DNA of 64,000 nucleotides from Rhodococcus sp. W8901 (lineage in GTDB: Bacteria > Actinomycetota > Actinomycetes > Mycobacteriales > Mycobacteriaceae). This document shows positions 51,937 to 61,532 of this stretch, in pieces. The notes below the pieces were generated by a model. The model was not told where the DNA came from and ran no database searches. It saw nothing but the letters and a program-made list of their open reading frames with translations. The first letter of the stretch is position 1, and every line of letters starts with the position of its first letter. The stretch covers positions 1,364,001-1,428,000 of the forward strand of contig NZ_CP054690.1 of the NCBI RefSeq assembly GCF_013348805.1, given 5' to 3'. Position numbers and translations under genes: made by a program.

Positions 51937-52749
51937 CTACACCTTCTGGGTGAGACCGGCGTCGACCACCAGTTCGGTGCCGGTGACGAAGCGGGACTCG
52001 TCGCACGCCAGGAACAGCACCGCGTTACTCACGTCCACGGCGTCGACCCACGGTACGGGGATCAGGTTCCGATCCGACAAAGCTTGCCTCGCATCGGCTT
52101 CGGTCGGTGCAGCGAGATCGGGACGTAGTCGCGCGATCGCCTCGGCGGCGAGTGGCCGCCCGCTGCCCACCGCGCCCGGATGCACCGAGTTGACGCGGAT
52201 CGAGCGCGGACCCAGTTCGATCGCCAGCGTGCGCGCCAGACCGACGGCGCCGTGCTTGGCGGCCGCGTAGTGCGCGCGGTTCGCGTTCCCGCGGATGCCG
52301 GCGGTGGAACCGACCACGACCACCGATCCGCCGTCGGGCATGTGAGGAACGAAGGCGCGCACCGTGTTCCAGACGCCGCTGAGATTGATGTCGAGGGATC
52401 GCTGCCACGTCAACTCGTCGATGGTCAGGGCCGGGCCGGGGGCGTCGCACAGCCCCGCGTTGGCGACTACGACATCGACGCGTCCGAACTCGGCCACCGC
52501 GGCGTCGGCGGCGGCGCGCAGGGCGGCGACGTCCCGGACATCGGCGGTGCGGGTCAGGACCCGGCGCCCCGCCGGGACGCTCGCGGCGGTCTCTGCCAGG
52601 GCCTGCTCCGACAAGGTGCCCGGCAGGTCCAGCGCGACCACGTCGGCGCCCTCGTCGGCCAGCCTCCGGACGTGGACCCGGCCCGTACCGTTTCCTGCCC
52701 CGGTGACCACTGCCACCTTGCCGGTCATGCGACCCGCCACGCGCGTCAT
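51937..52749 (-). CDS. Mycofactocin-type short-chain dehydrogenase
   Basis: 270 residues from ATG 52749 (GGAGGGAG upstream). Rossmann motif KVAVVTGAGNGTGRVHVRRL, VVANAGLCD, the catalytic Ser in VVGSTAGIRG and YAAAKHG (Tyr and Lys). The extended 'RxHxxRLAxEGADVVALDL' segment resembles mycofactocin-coupled SDRs, which hold NAD tightly and pass electrons to mycofactocin. With the two barrel proteins it may oxidise an alcohol in a terpenoid or steroid-type degradation. Substrate not known. Confidence 0.75.
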   Translation of the reverse strand: MTRVAGRMTGKVAVVTGAGNGTGRVHVRRLADEGADVVALDLPGTLSEQALAETAASVPAGRRVLTRTADVRDVAALRAAADAAVAEFGRVDVVVANAGLCDAPGPALTIDELTWQRSLDINLSGVWNTVRAFVPHMPDGGSVVVVGSTAGIRGNANRAHYAAAKHGAVGLARTLAIELGPRSIRVNSVHPGAVGSGRPLAAEAIARLRPDLAAPTEADARQALSDRNLIPVPWVDAVDVSNAVLFLACDESRFVTGTELVVDAGLTQKV

Positions 52750-52895
52750 CCAACTCCCTCCGTAGTGCTCGGACAGGACGCTAGGGCCCCGCCGAGCGGG
52801 GTGCCTACGGCCGATTCCACGGAGCGGGAGGGTCCGCCACCGCCCGGGTGCGACCGGCGCGGTAGCGTTTTCCCGACAGCTACGGAGGTGCACCG

Positions 52896-53534
52896 ATGAC
52901 ACGGGTCTTTCTCGTCGACGATCACGAGATCGTGCGGCGCGGACTGGTGGATCTGCTGGGCAGCGCGCCTGACCTCACTGTGGTCGGCGAGGCCGCCTCG
53001 GTGGGGGAGGCGCTGGCCCGGATCCCGTCCAGCGGCGCCGACGTCGCGGTGCTCGATGTCCGGCTGCCCGACGGCAACGGCGTGGAACTGTGCCGCGACC
53101 TGCGGGCCGTGCTGCCCGACCTGCGCTGCCTGATGCTCACGTCGTACGCCGACGACGAGGCCCTGTTCGACGCCGTCATGGCCGGCGCGTCGGGTTTTGT
53201 GCTCAAGCAGATCCTCGGCACCGACCTGATCTCGGCCGTGCGGACGGTCGGCGCGGGCGGCTCGCTCCTCGACAGCCGCGCCACGGCCGCCCTGATGCAG
53301 CGGATCCGCTCCGAGCGCACCACCGACCCGCTCGCGGAGCTGTCCGACCAGGAACGCGCGGTCTTCGACCTCATCGGACAGGGTCTGACGAACCGGGAGA
53401 TTGCCGAGCGCCTGTTCCTCGCGGAGAAGACGATCAAGAACTACGTCTCGCGCCTGCTCGCCAAGCTCGGCATGCAGCGGCGCACCCAGGCGGCCGTCCT
53501 CGCCACGGAGCTGCGGAACAGCCGGCGCCGCTAG
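52896..53534 (+). CDS. dosR: DosR/DevR-like response regulator
   Basis: 212 residues. Receiver domain: [20 protein letters not shown], phospho-acceptor Asp in [20 protein letters not shown] (about residue 54), [20 protein letters not shown] and Lys in VLKQI. NarL-type [33 protein letters not shown]. Colinear with mycobacterial DosR along its full length. It would activate genes with GGGAC-type boxes under hypoxia or NO, which plausibly includes the stress genes at 31218 and 33420. The divergent SDR gene has its start 147 bases away. Confidence 0.9.
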   Translation: MTRVFLVDDHEIVRRGLVDLLGSAPDLTVVGEAASVGEALARIPSSGADVAVLDVRLPDGNGVELCRDLRAVLPDLRCLMLTSYADDEALFDAVMAGASGFVLKQILGTDLISAVRTVGAGGSLLDSRATAALMQRIRSERTTDPLAELSDQERAVFDLIGQGLTNREIAERLFLAEKTIKNYVSRLLAKLGMQRRTQAAVLATELRNSRRR

Positions 53535-53637
53535 GTACGGGGTGCCGGACTTCGATCCCAGCTGAGTGTCGGCTGTCCCCGCTACTCTCCTACGGTCGCG
53601 ATCAACAAGGTCGGACTCGTGGACGAATGGAGCGATG

Positions 53638-54261
53638 ATGGGCATCCAGGGATGCGGCGAGAGCGGAACCCCCGATGGTGCAGAAGCAGCGGTGACGAGT
53701 ATTCCTGCACCGCTGCTTCGGGATTACCGCCACATCGGAGGAATCGAATCAATCGCGGTCGACGGTCATCGGTACTTCTTCGGCTACGACTTCAGTGAAG
53801 ATCTGGTGCTTTCCCCACTGATCGACGACAACGAACTCATGTCGGTCTTCGCGGAGGCGCACATGGAGCAGCGGGACGGCCTGCACGATCGCGAGTACTG
53901 GCGGGATCTCGTTGATGGATCACTCGAATTCTCAGGGTTGGCGGAGCCGGAATCTTGCTCCTTCGAGTCCGACCAACTGCGCTTGATCGTCACCTCGCTG
54001 AAGAATATTGCCGAAACCGGAGTGCCGGCGCCTGACTTCGACTACCCCTATCACCTGAGATTCCTGTTGTCCTCCGCCGGGCAGTGGGAAGAGCAATTCA
54101 CCGCAACCGAAGAGGGCATGACGGCCCTCCAGGGCATCGAGAGCTCTGCCGGAGGGGCCACGCTCGAGCAGATCGCTCGGGATGTTCTCCTCGAGACTCG
54201 GAATGCGATGAATGTTGCTGGAGGAAACTGGGCAGAGGTCTTCGACGCCCTCGGCCAATGA
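53638..54261 (+). CDS. Hypothetical protein between dosR and dosS
   Basis: 207 residues from ATG 53638 (GGAG five bases upstream; ATG 53635 and GTG 53691 are alternatives). Acidic soluble protein: RHIGGIESIAVDGHRYFFGY, DDNELMSVFAEAHMEQRDGL, FSGLAEPESCSFESDQLRL. No family recognised. Less GC-biased third positions than its neighbours hint at acquisition. It separates dosR from dosS and is convergent with the latter. Confidence 0.6.
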   Translation: MGIQGCGESGTPDGAEAAVTSIPAPLLRDYRHIGGIESIAVDGHRYFFGYDFSEDLVLSPLIDDNELMSVFAEAHMEQRDGLHDREYWRDLVDGSLEFSGLAEPESCSFESDQLRLIVTSLKNIAETGVPAPDFDYPYHLRFLLSSAGQWEEQFTATEEGMTALQGIESSAGGATLEQIARDVLLETRNAMNVAGGNWAEVFDALGQ

Positions 54262-54337
54262 CACCTCGCGGTACTGCTCCCTGACGTCGAAGCCACCCAA
54301 CTGACGCAACGTGGGACGAGCGAAACGGGTCGTCACC

Positions 54338-56020
54338 TCACCGCAGCGGCACCCGCCACGTGAGTTCGGTTCCTCCGCTGAGGCCGGGCAGGAGGGCGCA
54401 GCTGCCGCCGCACTGCTCGGCCCGGCGGGCCAGGTTGTCGAGCCCGCTGCGGCGCGTCGTCTCGGGCAGGCCGACGCCGTCGTCGCAGATCCGGATCGTC
54501 AGGTGATCGGCGGCGTCGATCGCCACCGTGATCGTCGTCGCGTCCGCATGCCGCAGCGCGTTGCTCAGGCCTTCGCGCAGCACCGCCTCGGCGTGCGGAT
54601 GGATCCGCGGCGGCACGAGGGTGTCGATGGCGCCGGTGAACTGCACGTTCGGGACCAGCACCGAGCGGGTCGTCAGATCGCCGATCGCGTCGAGCAGCCG
54701 TCGCCGCAGGCTCGTGGGGGCCTGTTCGCCGGTGGTCTGCAGGTCGAAGATCGTGGTGCGGATCTCGTGGATCATCCGATCGAGTTGGGACACCGACTTG
54801 GTGATCGTGCCCGACGCGGACTCCGGCACGGGCGCGTTCTCGTCGAGCAACAGGCTCTGCAGGCTCATCCCGGTCGCGAACAGTTGCTGGATGACGTTGT
54901 CGTGCAGGTCGCGGGCGATGCGGTCGCGGTCGGCCAGCACGTCGAGCTGCCGTCGCCGGTGCTGCTGGTCGGCGAACTCGACGGCCAGCGCGGCCGAGTC
55001 GGCCATCGACCCCAGCCGGGTGATCTCGTCGGGCGCCCACCCGAGGCCCTCGCGCGTGACGACGAGCATCCCGGCGACGCCGGACGTCGTGGACAGCGGC
55101 AGCGCGGCCACCCGAACGTCGCTGCCGGTGGCGAACGGTGCCACCCGATCCCGCTCGGTGAGCAGCGCGGGCCGTCGACCACGGACCACCGGCAGCAGGC
55201 CGGAGTCCGACAGGTCGATCCGGCTGCCCGGCCGCGGGCCGTCGCCGCGGGAGGCCGCCTCGACGATCGCGTCATCCTCGTCCTCGACCACCAACACGTA
55301 CGCGCCGGTCGCTCCGCACAGATCGCGGGTGCGCGTCACCAGAAGCTCCAGAGCCTCGTCGATGGACCCACCGGAGAGCAGGCGGGCGTTGGACGACGCG
55401 AGGGCCGTCAGCCAGCGTTCCCGGGTGCGGGACTCCTCGAACAGGTGGGCGTTGTCGATCGCGACGCCCGCTGATGTGGCGAGGGCGTCGAGGATGGTCT
55501 CGTCCTCGTCGGTGAACTCCGGACCGGTCCGCTTCTCGGTGAGGTAGATGCTGCCGAACACCCGCCCCCGCACGATGATCGGCATGCCGAGGAAACTGTC
55601 CATCGGCGGATGGTTCGGCGGGAAGCCGACCGACGCCGGGTGCGCGCCCAGGTGTGCGACGCGCACGGGTCGCGGATGCTCCATCAGCAGGCCGAGCAGC
55701 CCGTGGCCCTCCGGCAGGTGCCCCATCCGCGCTCGCTCCTCCGCGGTGATGCCCTCGTACACGAACTCGGACAGTCCACCGTCGGGGTCGCGCACGCCCA
55801 GCGCGCCGTAGCGCGCATCGAGCAGCGTGGTCGCCGCCTGCACGATCCGCTGCAGGATCGAATCGAGTTCCAGTCCGGCGCCCACCACCAGGACGGCCTC
55901 GAGCAGTTCCCGCAGCCTTGCCGGGGTCGCGACGCTGTCGACGAGCCGACTGCGCATGTCGGCGAGTAGTTCCTCCAGGTTGTCGAACTCCCCGAAGCCC
56001 CAGTTACCGCCGTTCACCAT
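54338..56020 (-). CDS. dosS: DosS/DosT-like GAF sensor histidine kinase
   Basis: 560 residues from ATG 56020; a TATGCT box six bases before it suggests a leaderless transcript (GTG 56056 is an alternative). GAF-A (about 40-190, RIVQAATTLLDARYGALGVR, PIIVRGRVFGSIYLTEK) would bind haem. GAF-B follows (LAPFATGSDVRV-like). Dimerisation/phosphotransfer helix DRDRIARDLHDNVIQQLFAT with the phospho-His, then an ATPase domain with LREGLSNALRHADATTIT and CDDGVGLPE. Length and order match mycobacterial DosS. Senses O2, NO or CO and phosphorylates DosR. Confidence 0.9.
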   Translation of the reverse strand: MVNGGNWGFGEFDNLEELLADMRSRLVDSVATPARLRELLEAVLVVGAGLELDSILQRIVQAATTLLDARYGALGVRDPDGGLSEFVYEGITAEERARMGHLPEGHGLLGLLMEHPRPVRVAHLGAHPASVGFPPNHPPMDSFLGMPIIVRGRVFGSIYLTEKRTGPEFTDEDETILDALATSAGVAIDNAHLFEESRTRERWLTALASSNARLLSGGSIDEALELLVTRTRDLCGATGAYVLVVEDEDDAIVEAASRGDGPRPGSRIDLSDSGLLPVVRGRRPALLTERDRVAPFATGSDVRVAALPLSTTSGVAGMLVVTREGLGWAPDEITRLGSMADSAALAVEFADQQHRRRQLDVLADRDRIARDLHDNVIQQLFATGMSLQSLLLDENAPVPESASGTITKSVSQLDRMIHEIRTTIFDLQTTGEQAPTSLRRRLLDAIGDLTTRSVLVPNVQFTGAIDTLVPPRIHPHAEAVLREGLSNALRHADATTITVAIDAADHLTIRICDDGVGLPETTRRSGLDNLARRAEQCGGSCALLPGLSGGTELTWRVPLR

Positions 56021-56215
56021 GCACGCAGCATAGGTGGCGAGGAATTTGTCCGACACGGGTGTAACACGTTGCAGTCGCGCCTCGATGCATTCGGTGAAGT
56101 TGTCGTGAGCGAGTTGTGGTGGCTCGCCGGCGACATCACAACTGTCCGGCGTCGATCCTCGGGGGAGGGGGTCGACGCCGGACTCCCTTTCGGCCGCTCT
56201 GTGCGGCCCGCCGGG

Positions 56216-57985
56216 TCAGACCAGGAGGTCGTCCAGCGCGAACGGTGGCGCGCCCACCCCGGTGATCCGGAAGTGACCCCACGGATCCCGCTCGGCGAGG
56301 ATCGCGTCCACGACGGGCCCGTCCCCGATCCGGAGCGTCGGCACTCCGGCGTCGGGACGTTTCAGGTCGGCGATGCGATCGTCCCCCGCGACCTGCCCGT
56401 ACCAGTGGTAGTGGCCGTCGAGCGGGTCGAGGTGCCCGGTGAGGTGCACCTCGACGGCCAGTCGCAGCCCGGCGCCCTCGAGAACCGCGGGGCCGCGGAA
56501 GTCCTCCTCGTCGCGGTCCTCCGCGGAGCTGAGGTCGAAGTCGTCGACGCCGGGGCGGCGCATGCGCAGCCAGTACGACGCGCTCGACCCGGGCCAGACC
56601 GCCCGGTTGCGTCCCGTCCGGTCGAGGTACCAACTGTCGCAGCCACCCGAATTCCACACCGAGCCCGCGAGCTTATGATGGATCCGACGATTGAAGTCCC
56701 GCTGGGTGCCGCCGCGCACCTCGATGCGGGTGGCATCGTGGCCGTCCATCAGCTTCAGGCACTCGAGGATGTAGTGCGCCTGTGCCTCGATGACGAAGAC
56801 GATGGACTGGTTTCCGCCACCCGAGTTGGGGCCCATCATGAGGAAGAAGTTCGGGAAGCCGCTGACGGCGACCCCGAGGTAGGCCTCCATGCCGTCGCGC
56901 CACGCCTCCTGGATGCTCAGCCCGCCGCGTCCGACGATGTGTTCGCTCGCGAACCGGTCGGCGATCTCGAACCCGGTCCCGAACACGACGACGTCGGCGT
57001 CGTGCTCGGCGCCGTCGTCGGTGCGGATCCCGGTCTCGGTGAACTCCGCGATGCCGGACGTCACCAGGTCGACGTTCTCGCGCTGCAGCGTCGGATAGTA
57101 GTTGCTGGACACCAGGATTCGTTTGCAGCCGATCGTGTAGTCCGGGGTGAGGGTCGCGCGCAGCGCAGGGTCGCGGACCTGGTGGCGCAGCAGACTGCGG
57201 GCGGCGCGTTCGAGCGCGCCCATCAGCCGCGGGTGCATGAACCCGGCGATCAGCGATTCGTGACTCCAGTAGATCGCGCCGCGGTAGGTCTTCTGCACGC
57301 CCGGCACCGTCCGGAACAGGTGCTTCTCGGTGGGGGTGATGGCCCGGTCCAGTTTCGGCAGCACCCAGTGGGCGGTGCGTTGGTAGACGTCCACGTGCGC
57401 GGCCTGCTTCGCGATCTCGGGGACGAACTGGACGGCGCTCGCGCCGGTGCCGATCACCGCGATGCGCTTGCCGGTCAGGTCCACCGAGTGATCCCACTCG
57501 GCGGAGTGAAAAACGTTTCCCGTGAAGCGATCACGGCCGGGGAACGCGGGGATGCTGGGCTTGTGTAGCGGGCCCGGGCCGGCCGCGACGATGCGCGGTC
57601 GGTAGACGTCGCCGGCGGCGGTGCGGACCGCCCAGCGGTCGGTGGCCTCGTCGAAGTCGTAGGCCACGACCGCGGAGTCGAAGCGGATGTGCGGGGCCAG
57701 GTCGTAGTCGTCGACGATCCGCCGGATGTAGTCGAGGATCTCGGGTTGGCGGGCGTACATCCGCGTCCACCGCCGGTTCGGGGCGAACGAGAACGAGTAC
57801 ATCAGCGACATCACGTCGCACCCGCACCCGGGGTACGTGTTCTCCCGCCACGTACCGCCCACCTCCGACGCCTTCTCCACGATGACGAAGTCGTCGATTC
57901 CCGCCTCCTTCAAGCGGATCGCCATGCACAGCCCCGAGAACCCGGTCCCGACGATCAGGACCCGGGGCGCCGCGACGGTCTTCAC
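56216..57985 (-). CDS. Baeyer-Villiger-type FAD monooxygenase with C-terminal DUF4873-like domain
   Basis: 589 residues from GTG 57985, overlapping the upstream stop. FAD motif VLIVGTGFSGLCMAIRLKEA, GTWRENTYPGCGCDV (family G-T-W-x-x-N-x-Y-P-G signature), NADPH motif KRIAVIGTGASAVQFVPEI and the FMO/BVMO-like region FHSAEWDHSVDL. The last 110 residues (DEEDFRGPAVLEGAGLRLAV, TGHLDPLDGHYHWYGQV) form the extra domain. It would insert oxygen into a ketone or oxidise a heteroatom. Coupled to the AurF-like gene before it. Confidence 0.88.
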   Translation of the reverse strand: MKTVAAPRVLIVGTGFSGLCMAIRLKEAGIDDFVIVEKASEVGGTWRENTYPGCGCDVMSLMYSFSFAPNRRWTRMYARQPEILDYIRRIVDDYDLAPHIRFDSAVVAYDFDEATDRWAVRTAAGDVYRPRIVAAGPGPLHKPSIPAFPGRDRFTGNVFHSAEWDHSVDLTGKRIAVIGTGASAVQFVPEIAKQAAHVDVYQRTAHWVLPKLDRAITPTEKHLFRTVPGVQKTYRGAIYWSHESLIAGFMHPRLMGALERAARSLLRHQVRDPALRATLTPDYTIGCKRILVSSNYYPTLQRENVDLVTSGIAEFTETGIRTDDGAEHDADVVVFGTGFEIADRFASEHIVGRGGLSIQEAWRDGMEAYLGVAVSGFPNFFLMMGPNSGGGNQSIVFVIEAQAHYILECLKLMDGHDATRIEVRGGTQRDFNRRIHHKLAGSVWNSGGCDSWYLDRTGRNRAVWPGSSASYWLRMRRPGVDDFDLSSAEDRDEEDFRGPAVLEGAGLRLAVEVHLTGHLDPLDGHYHWYGQVAGDDRIADLKRPDAGVPTLRIGDGPVVDAILAERDPWGHFRITGVGAPPFALDDLLV

Positions 57986-58878
57986 AGGAATCCCGCTCGA
58001 CGCCACATCGCGCGCGAGGGTCGGCGCATCAGGCCGGTCTCCTCGAGGAACGCGGCAAGGTCGGCGAACCCGCGACGCTGGTTCACCCGGAAGTGCGGAT
58101 TCGCCAGGGCCTGTCGGCGAGCCTCCCGCGGGTCGAGGCCGGCCCGCTTGTACATCGCCGGATTGGTGAACAGTCGCGCGAGCAGCAGTCCGCCGAGTCC
58201 CTGGGCCGTACCGACCCAGACCCTGTCGATCCGATGGGTTCCGGCGATCCTCCGGCGCACGCCGGCCCGCGCGAACTGGATGTGTCGGGCCTCCTCGGTG
58301 ACGTGGATCCGCATGAGCCGGGCGATCAGGGGTTGCAGTTGGGGATCGTCGACGACGCGACGTTGGGTGGCGTCGAAGATCTCCTCGCCGATCAGCGCGG
58401 CCACCCACAGCATGGTGCCGCGAAAAGTCTTGGGCAGCACGTTGACTGCGGCCGCCTGATACCAGCGCAGTCGGTAGGGCTTGGCGCCCATCCGTTCGAT
58501 CGCCCGGCCGAACATGGCCATGTGCCGGCACTCGTCGCCCATCTCGGTGAGCGTGTAGCGGGTGTGCAGCGATCCGGGATCGTTGTGCAGCAGGTGCCGC
58601 AGCAGCGCCTGGTTGAGAATGTTCTCGAACCAGATCCCCACGCTGAGGATGTTGGCGGACTCCTGCCGGGACAGTTCGATCCGCTGCGCTTCGCTCATCG
58701 AGTCCCACAACGGCGTGCCGTACAGCGACAGCACGTGGGGCGGGAGGAAGTACTTGCCGTCCTCGAGCGGTGCGTCCCAGTCGATGTCCACCACCGGGGC
58801 GTACGAGCGCTTGACCGATCCGTTGAGCAGTCGGTCCGCGACCGACTCCCGATCGGGTGGACTCGTCGTCTGCGTCAT
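57982..58878 (-). CDS. AurF-like diiron oxygenase
   Basis: 298 residues from ATG 58878 (AGGAGGG upstream). Four-helix-bundle carboxylate ligands: ELSRQESANILSVGIWFENI, EMGDECRHMAMFGRAIE and HVTEEARHIQFARAG, the (D/E)ExRH pairs of the AurF/diiron oxygenase family (N-oxygenase-type). Pairing with a BVMO is common in actinobacteria. It is divergent from the TetR gene at 59093, implying that regulator controls the operon. Confidence 0.82.
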   Translation of the reverse strand: MTQTTSPPDRESVADRLLNGSVKRSYAPVVDIDWDAPLEDGKYFLPPHVLSLYGTPLWDSMSEAQRIELSRQESANILSVGIWFENILNQALLRHLLHNDPGSLHTRYTLTEMGDECRHMAMFGRAIERMGAKPYRLRWYQAAAVNVLPKTFRGTMLWVAALIGEEIFDATQRRVVDDPQLQPLIARLMRIHVTEEARHIQFARAGVRRRIAGTHRIDRVWVGTAQGLGGLLLARLFTNPAMYKRAGLDPREARRQALANPHFRVNQRRGFADLAAFLEETGLMRRPSRAMWRRAGFL

Positions 58879-59079
58879 GACCGTCCCTCCTGGGCGTACC
58901 CTGCGGGACTCGCCGCAGGGGCGGGAACGAACGCCGTAGCCGATACGGCGCAGTGTTTGTCGTTTGCCGATATCACCTAAAACGTAAGCGCATCCGCGAC
59001 GGTCGTCAATGGTGTCTGTGATGCTGCGGAACAGTAATCGCGTCGTGACTGCCCCGGCGCGATCGGCGAGCCGCGCTAC

Positions 59080-59085
59080 TAAACT
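59080..59085 (+). promoter_or_regulatory. -10 box of leaderless TetR gene
   Basis: TAAACT lies seven bases before the GTG at 59093, and there is no ribosome binding site. This is the usual spacing for leaderless actinobacterial transcripts. Confidence 0.45.
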
Positions 59086-59092
59086 CCCTGCG

Positions 59093-59707
59093 GTGAATTC
59101 CCGTGCACAAGATCTGAGCCCCACCGCGTTTCGCGAACGCATCCTCGACGCAGCGGAGGCGTGCCTGATCGACGTCGGCTACAGCCCGCGACTGCACGCC
59201 CAGATCGCCGAGCGGGCGGGGCTGTCGCGCCCGACGGTCTACAAGTACGTGGGCGACCAGACCGCGATCTTCGAGGCACTGTTCCAGCGCGAGATCACCC
59301 GGTTCTTCGCGGTGCTCGATCCGGTGCTGCGCGGGCGCGATCAACTGCACGTCGGATTCGTCGACTGCATCGTCTTCGCGGTGTGTTACGCGCGCCGGCA
59401 CACGCTGCTGCAGAAGGCACTTCGAGACGATCCGGACATCGTCCTGCCATGGTTCACGGTGTGCGCGAGGCCACTGATCGAGCGAGGCGCCGATTTCCTG
59501 GTGCCGCACTTCGAGCGCCTGTTCACCCCGCAGCAGTTCGTGGCGGTGAGTCCCCGCGCGATCTGCGAGTGGGCGTTCCGGTTGGTGGCCTCGCTCATCG
59601 TCACCGAGGGAGTCGTCGACACCACGGACGAGGCCGCGGTGCGGGGGTTCGTCGGCGGTCTGCTGTCGATCGCGGTCGTGCCCGCGACCGACGCGCAGGT
59701 GGTCTGA
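59093..59707 (+). CDS. TetR-family regulator
   Basis: 204 residues from GTG 59093. HTH: FRERILDAAEACLIDVGYSP and IAERAGLSRPTVYKYVGDQ. The C-terminal ligand domain (LQKALRDDPDIVLPWFTVCA, VASLIVTEGVVDTTDE) is hydrophobic and all-helical. Divergent from the AurF/BVMO operon across about 214 bases and probably its repressor. ATG 59009 is an alternative start but would add a poorly conserved 28-residue extension. Confidence 0.8.
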   Translation: MNSRAQDLSPTAFRERILDAAEACLIDVGYSPRLHAQIAERAGLSRPTVYKYVGDQTAIFEALFQREITRFFAVLDPVLRGRDQLHVGFVDCIVFAVCYARRHTLLQKALRDDPDIVLPWFTVCARPLIERGADFLVPHFERLFTPQQFVAVSPRAICEWAFRLVASLIVTEGVVDTTDEAAVRGFVGGLLSIAVVPATDAQVV

Positions 59708-60034
59708 CTACTTCGCGACCGTCAGCAGGAACGCAACGTCCTCGAGCGCCTCGACGCTGTGTCGCGCCGCAGGCATGATCAGCAGGTCGCCGGCCGACCC
59801 CTTCCACGAGTCCTCGCCGCAGATGAGCGCCAGTTTGCCGCTGAGCACCAGCAGCGTGGCCTCGCCGGGGCTGTCGTGCTCGGCCAGGCTCTTGCCGGCG
59901 CCGAGCGCGATCACGGTCTGACGCAGGCTGCGTTGATGGCCGCCGTACACGGTCTGCGAACTGCGTCCACTGGACGACGTGGACGCCAGTTTGAGCTGCT
60001 GCCGGGCGAGGGCCGTCAATGAGGTCTTGTCCAT
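59708..60034 (-). CDS. Single cupin-domain protein
   Basis: 108 residues (TTG at 60037 possible). Cupin barrel: TVIALGAGKSLAEHDSPGEA, TLLVLSGKLALICGEDSW and GDLLIMPAARHSVEALEDV. The metal ligands are HDxxGE and the later H. Function unknown, often in stress or small-molecule sensing. It is convergent with the TetR gene with no gap, and separate from folA by about 110 bases. Confidence 0.7.
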   Translation of the reverse strand: MDKTSLTALARQQLKLASTSSSGRSSQTVYGGHQRSLRQTVIALGAGKSLAEHDSPGEATLLVLSGKLALICGEDSWKGSAGDLLIMPAARHSVEALEDVAFLLTVAK

Positions 60035-60146
60035 CAAATGTCACTCCTGGTGACTGCAGGGGCGGTGTCCCCGCAGTATGACCCACCGCGCCGGAGATGA
60101 CCGGGTTATCGGCCTAACGGTTCGGCCACCGTCCGACAGTGGCCCG

Positions 60147-60629
60147 TCAGCCGCGGACGTACGTGAGGAACCGGTAGCGCAAACCGGACTTCTCCGAGAT
60201 GTGCCAGTCTCCGGTGTCTCCGACGACCCACTCGTCGCCGATCTCGGGCGCGAAGGCGTCGCCCTCGATGTCCGCGTCGATCTCGGTCACCGACAGCAGG
60301 TCCGCGAACGGCATTGCCGCGGTGTAGATCTGCGTACCGCCCACGACCCAGGCGGTGTCGCCCACGAGCGCGAGGGCCTCTTCGATGCCGTTCGCGGTGT
60401 CGGCGCCGGCCGTGGTCCAGCCGCTCTGACGGGTGACGACGATGTTCCGGCGGCCCGGCAGGGGGCGGAACTTCGGCGGGAGCGAGTCCCACGTGAGCCG
60501 GCCCATCACCACGGGGTGACCCATGGTGGTGTCCTTGAAATGGGCCATGTCCTCGGGGACGCGCCACGGGATCGTGTTGTCCCGGCCGATCACGCCCGCG
60601 GTGGTCTGGCCCCAGATCAGGCCGATCAT
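60147..60629 (-). CDS. folA: Dihydrofolate reductase
   Basis: 160 residues: IGLIWGQTTAGVIGRDNTIP, WRVPEDMAHFKDTTMGHPVV, MGRLTWDSLPPKFRPLPGRR and WVVGGTQIYTAAMPFADLL. The active-site acid lies in the PWRVPEDMAHFK segment. Reduces dihydrofolate produced by thymidylate synthase. Its ATG overlaps the thyA stop by one base (TGATG). Confidence 0.96.
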   Translation of the reverse strand: MIGLIWGQTTAGVIGRDNTIPWRVPEDMAHFKDTTMGHPVVMGRLTWDSLPPKFRPLPGRRNIVVTRQSGWTTAGADTANGIEEALALVGDTAWVVGGTQIYTAAMPFADLLSVTEIDADIEGDAFAPEIGDEWVVGDTGDWHISEKSGLRYRFLTYVRG

Positions 60630-61423
60630 CAGATCGCCACCGGCGCCTTGATCGCGGGGTGGTGGCGGTAGTCGACGATCTCGACGTCCTCGAAGGTGTA
60701 GTCGAAGATCGAGTCGCGCTTGTTCAGCTTCAGCGTCGGGTAGGGGAGCGGCTCCCGGGAGAGCTGCTCGGTGACCTGGTCGACGTGGTTGTCGTAGATG
60801 TGGCAGTCGCCGCCGGTCCAGATGAAGTCGCCCACCTCGAGCCCCGTCTGCTGCGCCACCATGTGGGTGAGCAGCGCGTAGCTGGCGATGTTGAACGGCA
60901 CGCCGAGGAACAGGTCGGCACTGCGCTGGTACAGCTGGCAGCTGAGCTTGCCGTCGGCGACGTAGAACTGGAAGAACGCGTGGCACGGCTGCAGTGCCAT
61001 CGCGTCGAGGTCCGCGACGTTCCACGCCGAGACGATGATGCGGCGCGAATCCGGATTGGTCTTCAGCGTCTCGATCACCTTGGTGATCTGGTCGATGTGC
61101 TCGCCCGACGGGGTGGGCCACGACCGCCACTGCACGCCGTAGACCGGGCCCAGCTCGCCGTCCGCGTCGGCCCACTCGTCCCAGATGGTGACGCCGTGTT
61201 CCTGCAGCCACTTGACGTTGGACTCGCCGCGCAGGAACCACAGCAGCTCGTACACGATGGACTTGAGATGCACCTTCTTGGTGGTGATGAGCGGGAAGCC
61301 CTCGCCGAGGTCCCAACGCATCTGGTGCCCGAAGACACTGCGCGTACCGGTGCCGGTGCGGTCAGCCTTCGCGGTGCCGGAGTCCATCACCAGGCGCAGA
61401 AGATCCTCGTAGGGCGTCGGCAC
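60629..61423 (-). CDS. thyA: Thymidylate synthase
   Basis: 264 residues from GTG 61423 ([20 protein letters not shown]); GTG 61429 is close by. [18 protein letters not shown], catalytic Cys in [38 protein letters not shown] and [24 protein letters not shown] ending. Makes dTMP from dUMP with methylenetetrahydrofolate. Upstream, the minus strand has the divergent cobF gene 110 bases away. Confidence 0.96.
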   Translation of the reverse strand: MPTPYEDLLRLVMDSGTAKADRTGTGTRSVFGHQMRWDLGEGFPLITTKKVHLKSIVYELLWFLRGESNVKWLQEHGVTIWDEWADADGELGPVYGVQWRSWPTPSGEHIDQITKVIETLKTNPDSRRIIVSAWNVADLDAMALQPCHAFFQFYVADGKLSCQLYQRSADLFLGVPFNIASYALLTHMVAQQTGLEVGDFIWTGGDCHIYDNHVDQVTEQLSREPLPYPTLKLNKRDSIFDYTFEDVEIVDYRHHPAIKAPVAI

Positions 61424-61532
61424 AATCACGGACCCTAGCTTAGGCTGCGCACGATCGACCGTCTTCGGCGGCCGACGATACCGGCTGGGTCCTGTGTGTA
61501 TCGGGTGCAGCAATGACGATAGCGTGCCCCGC

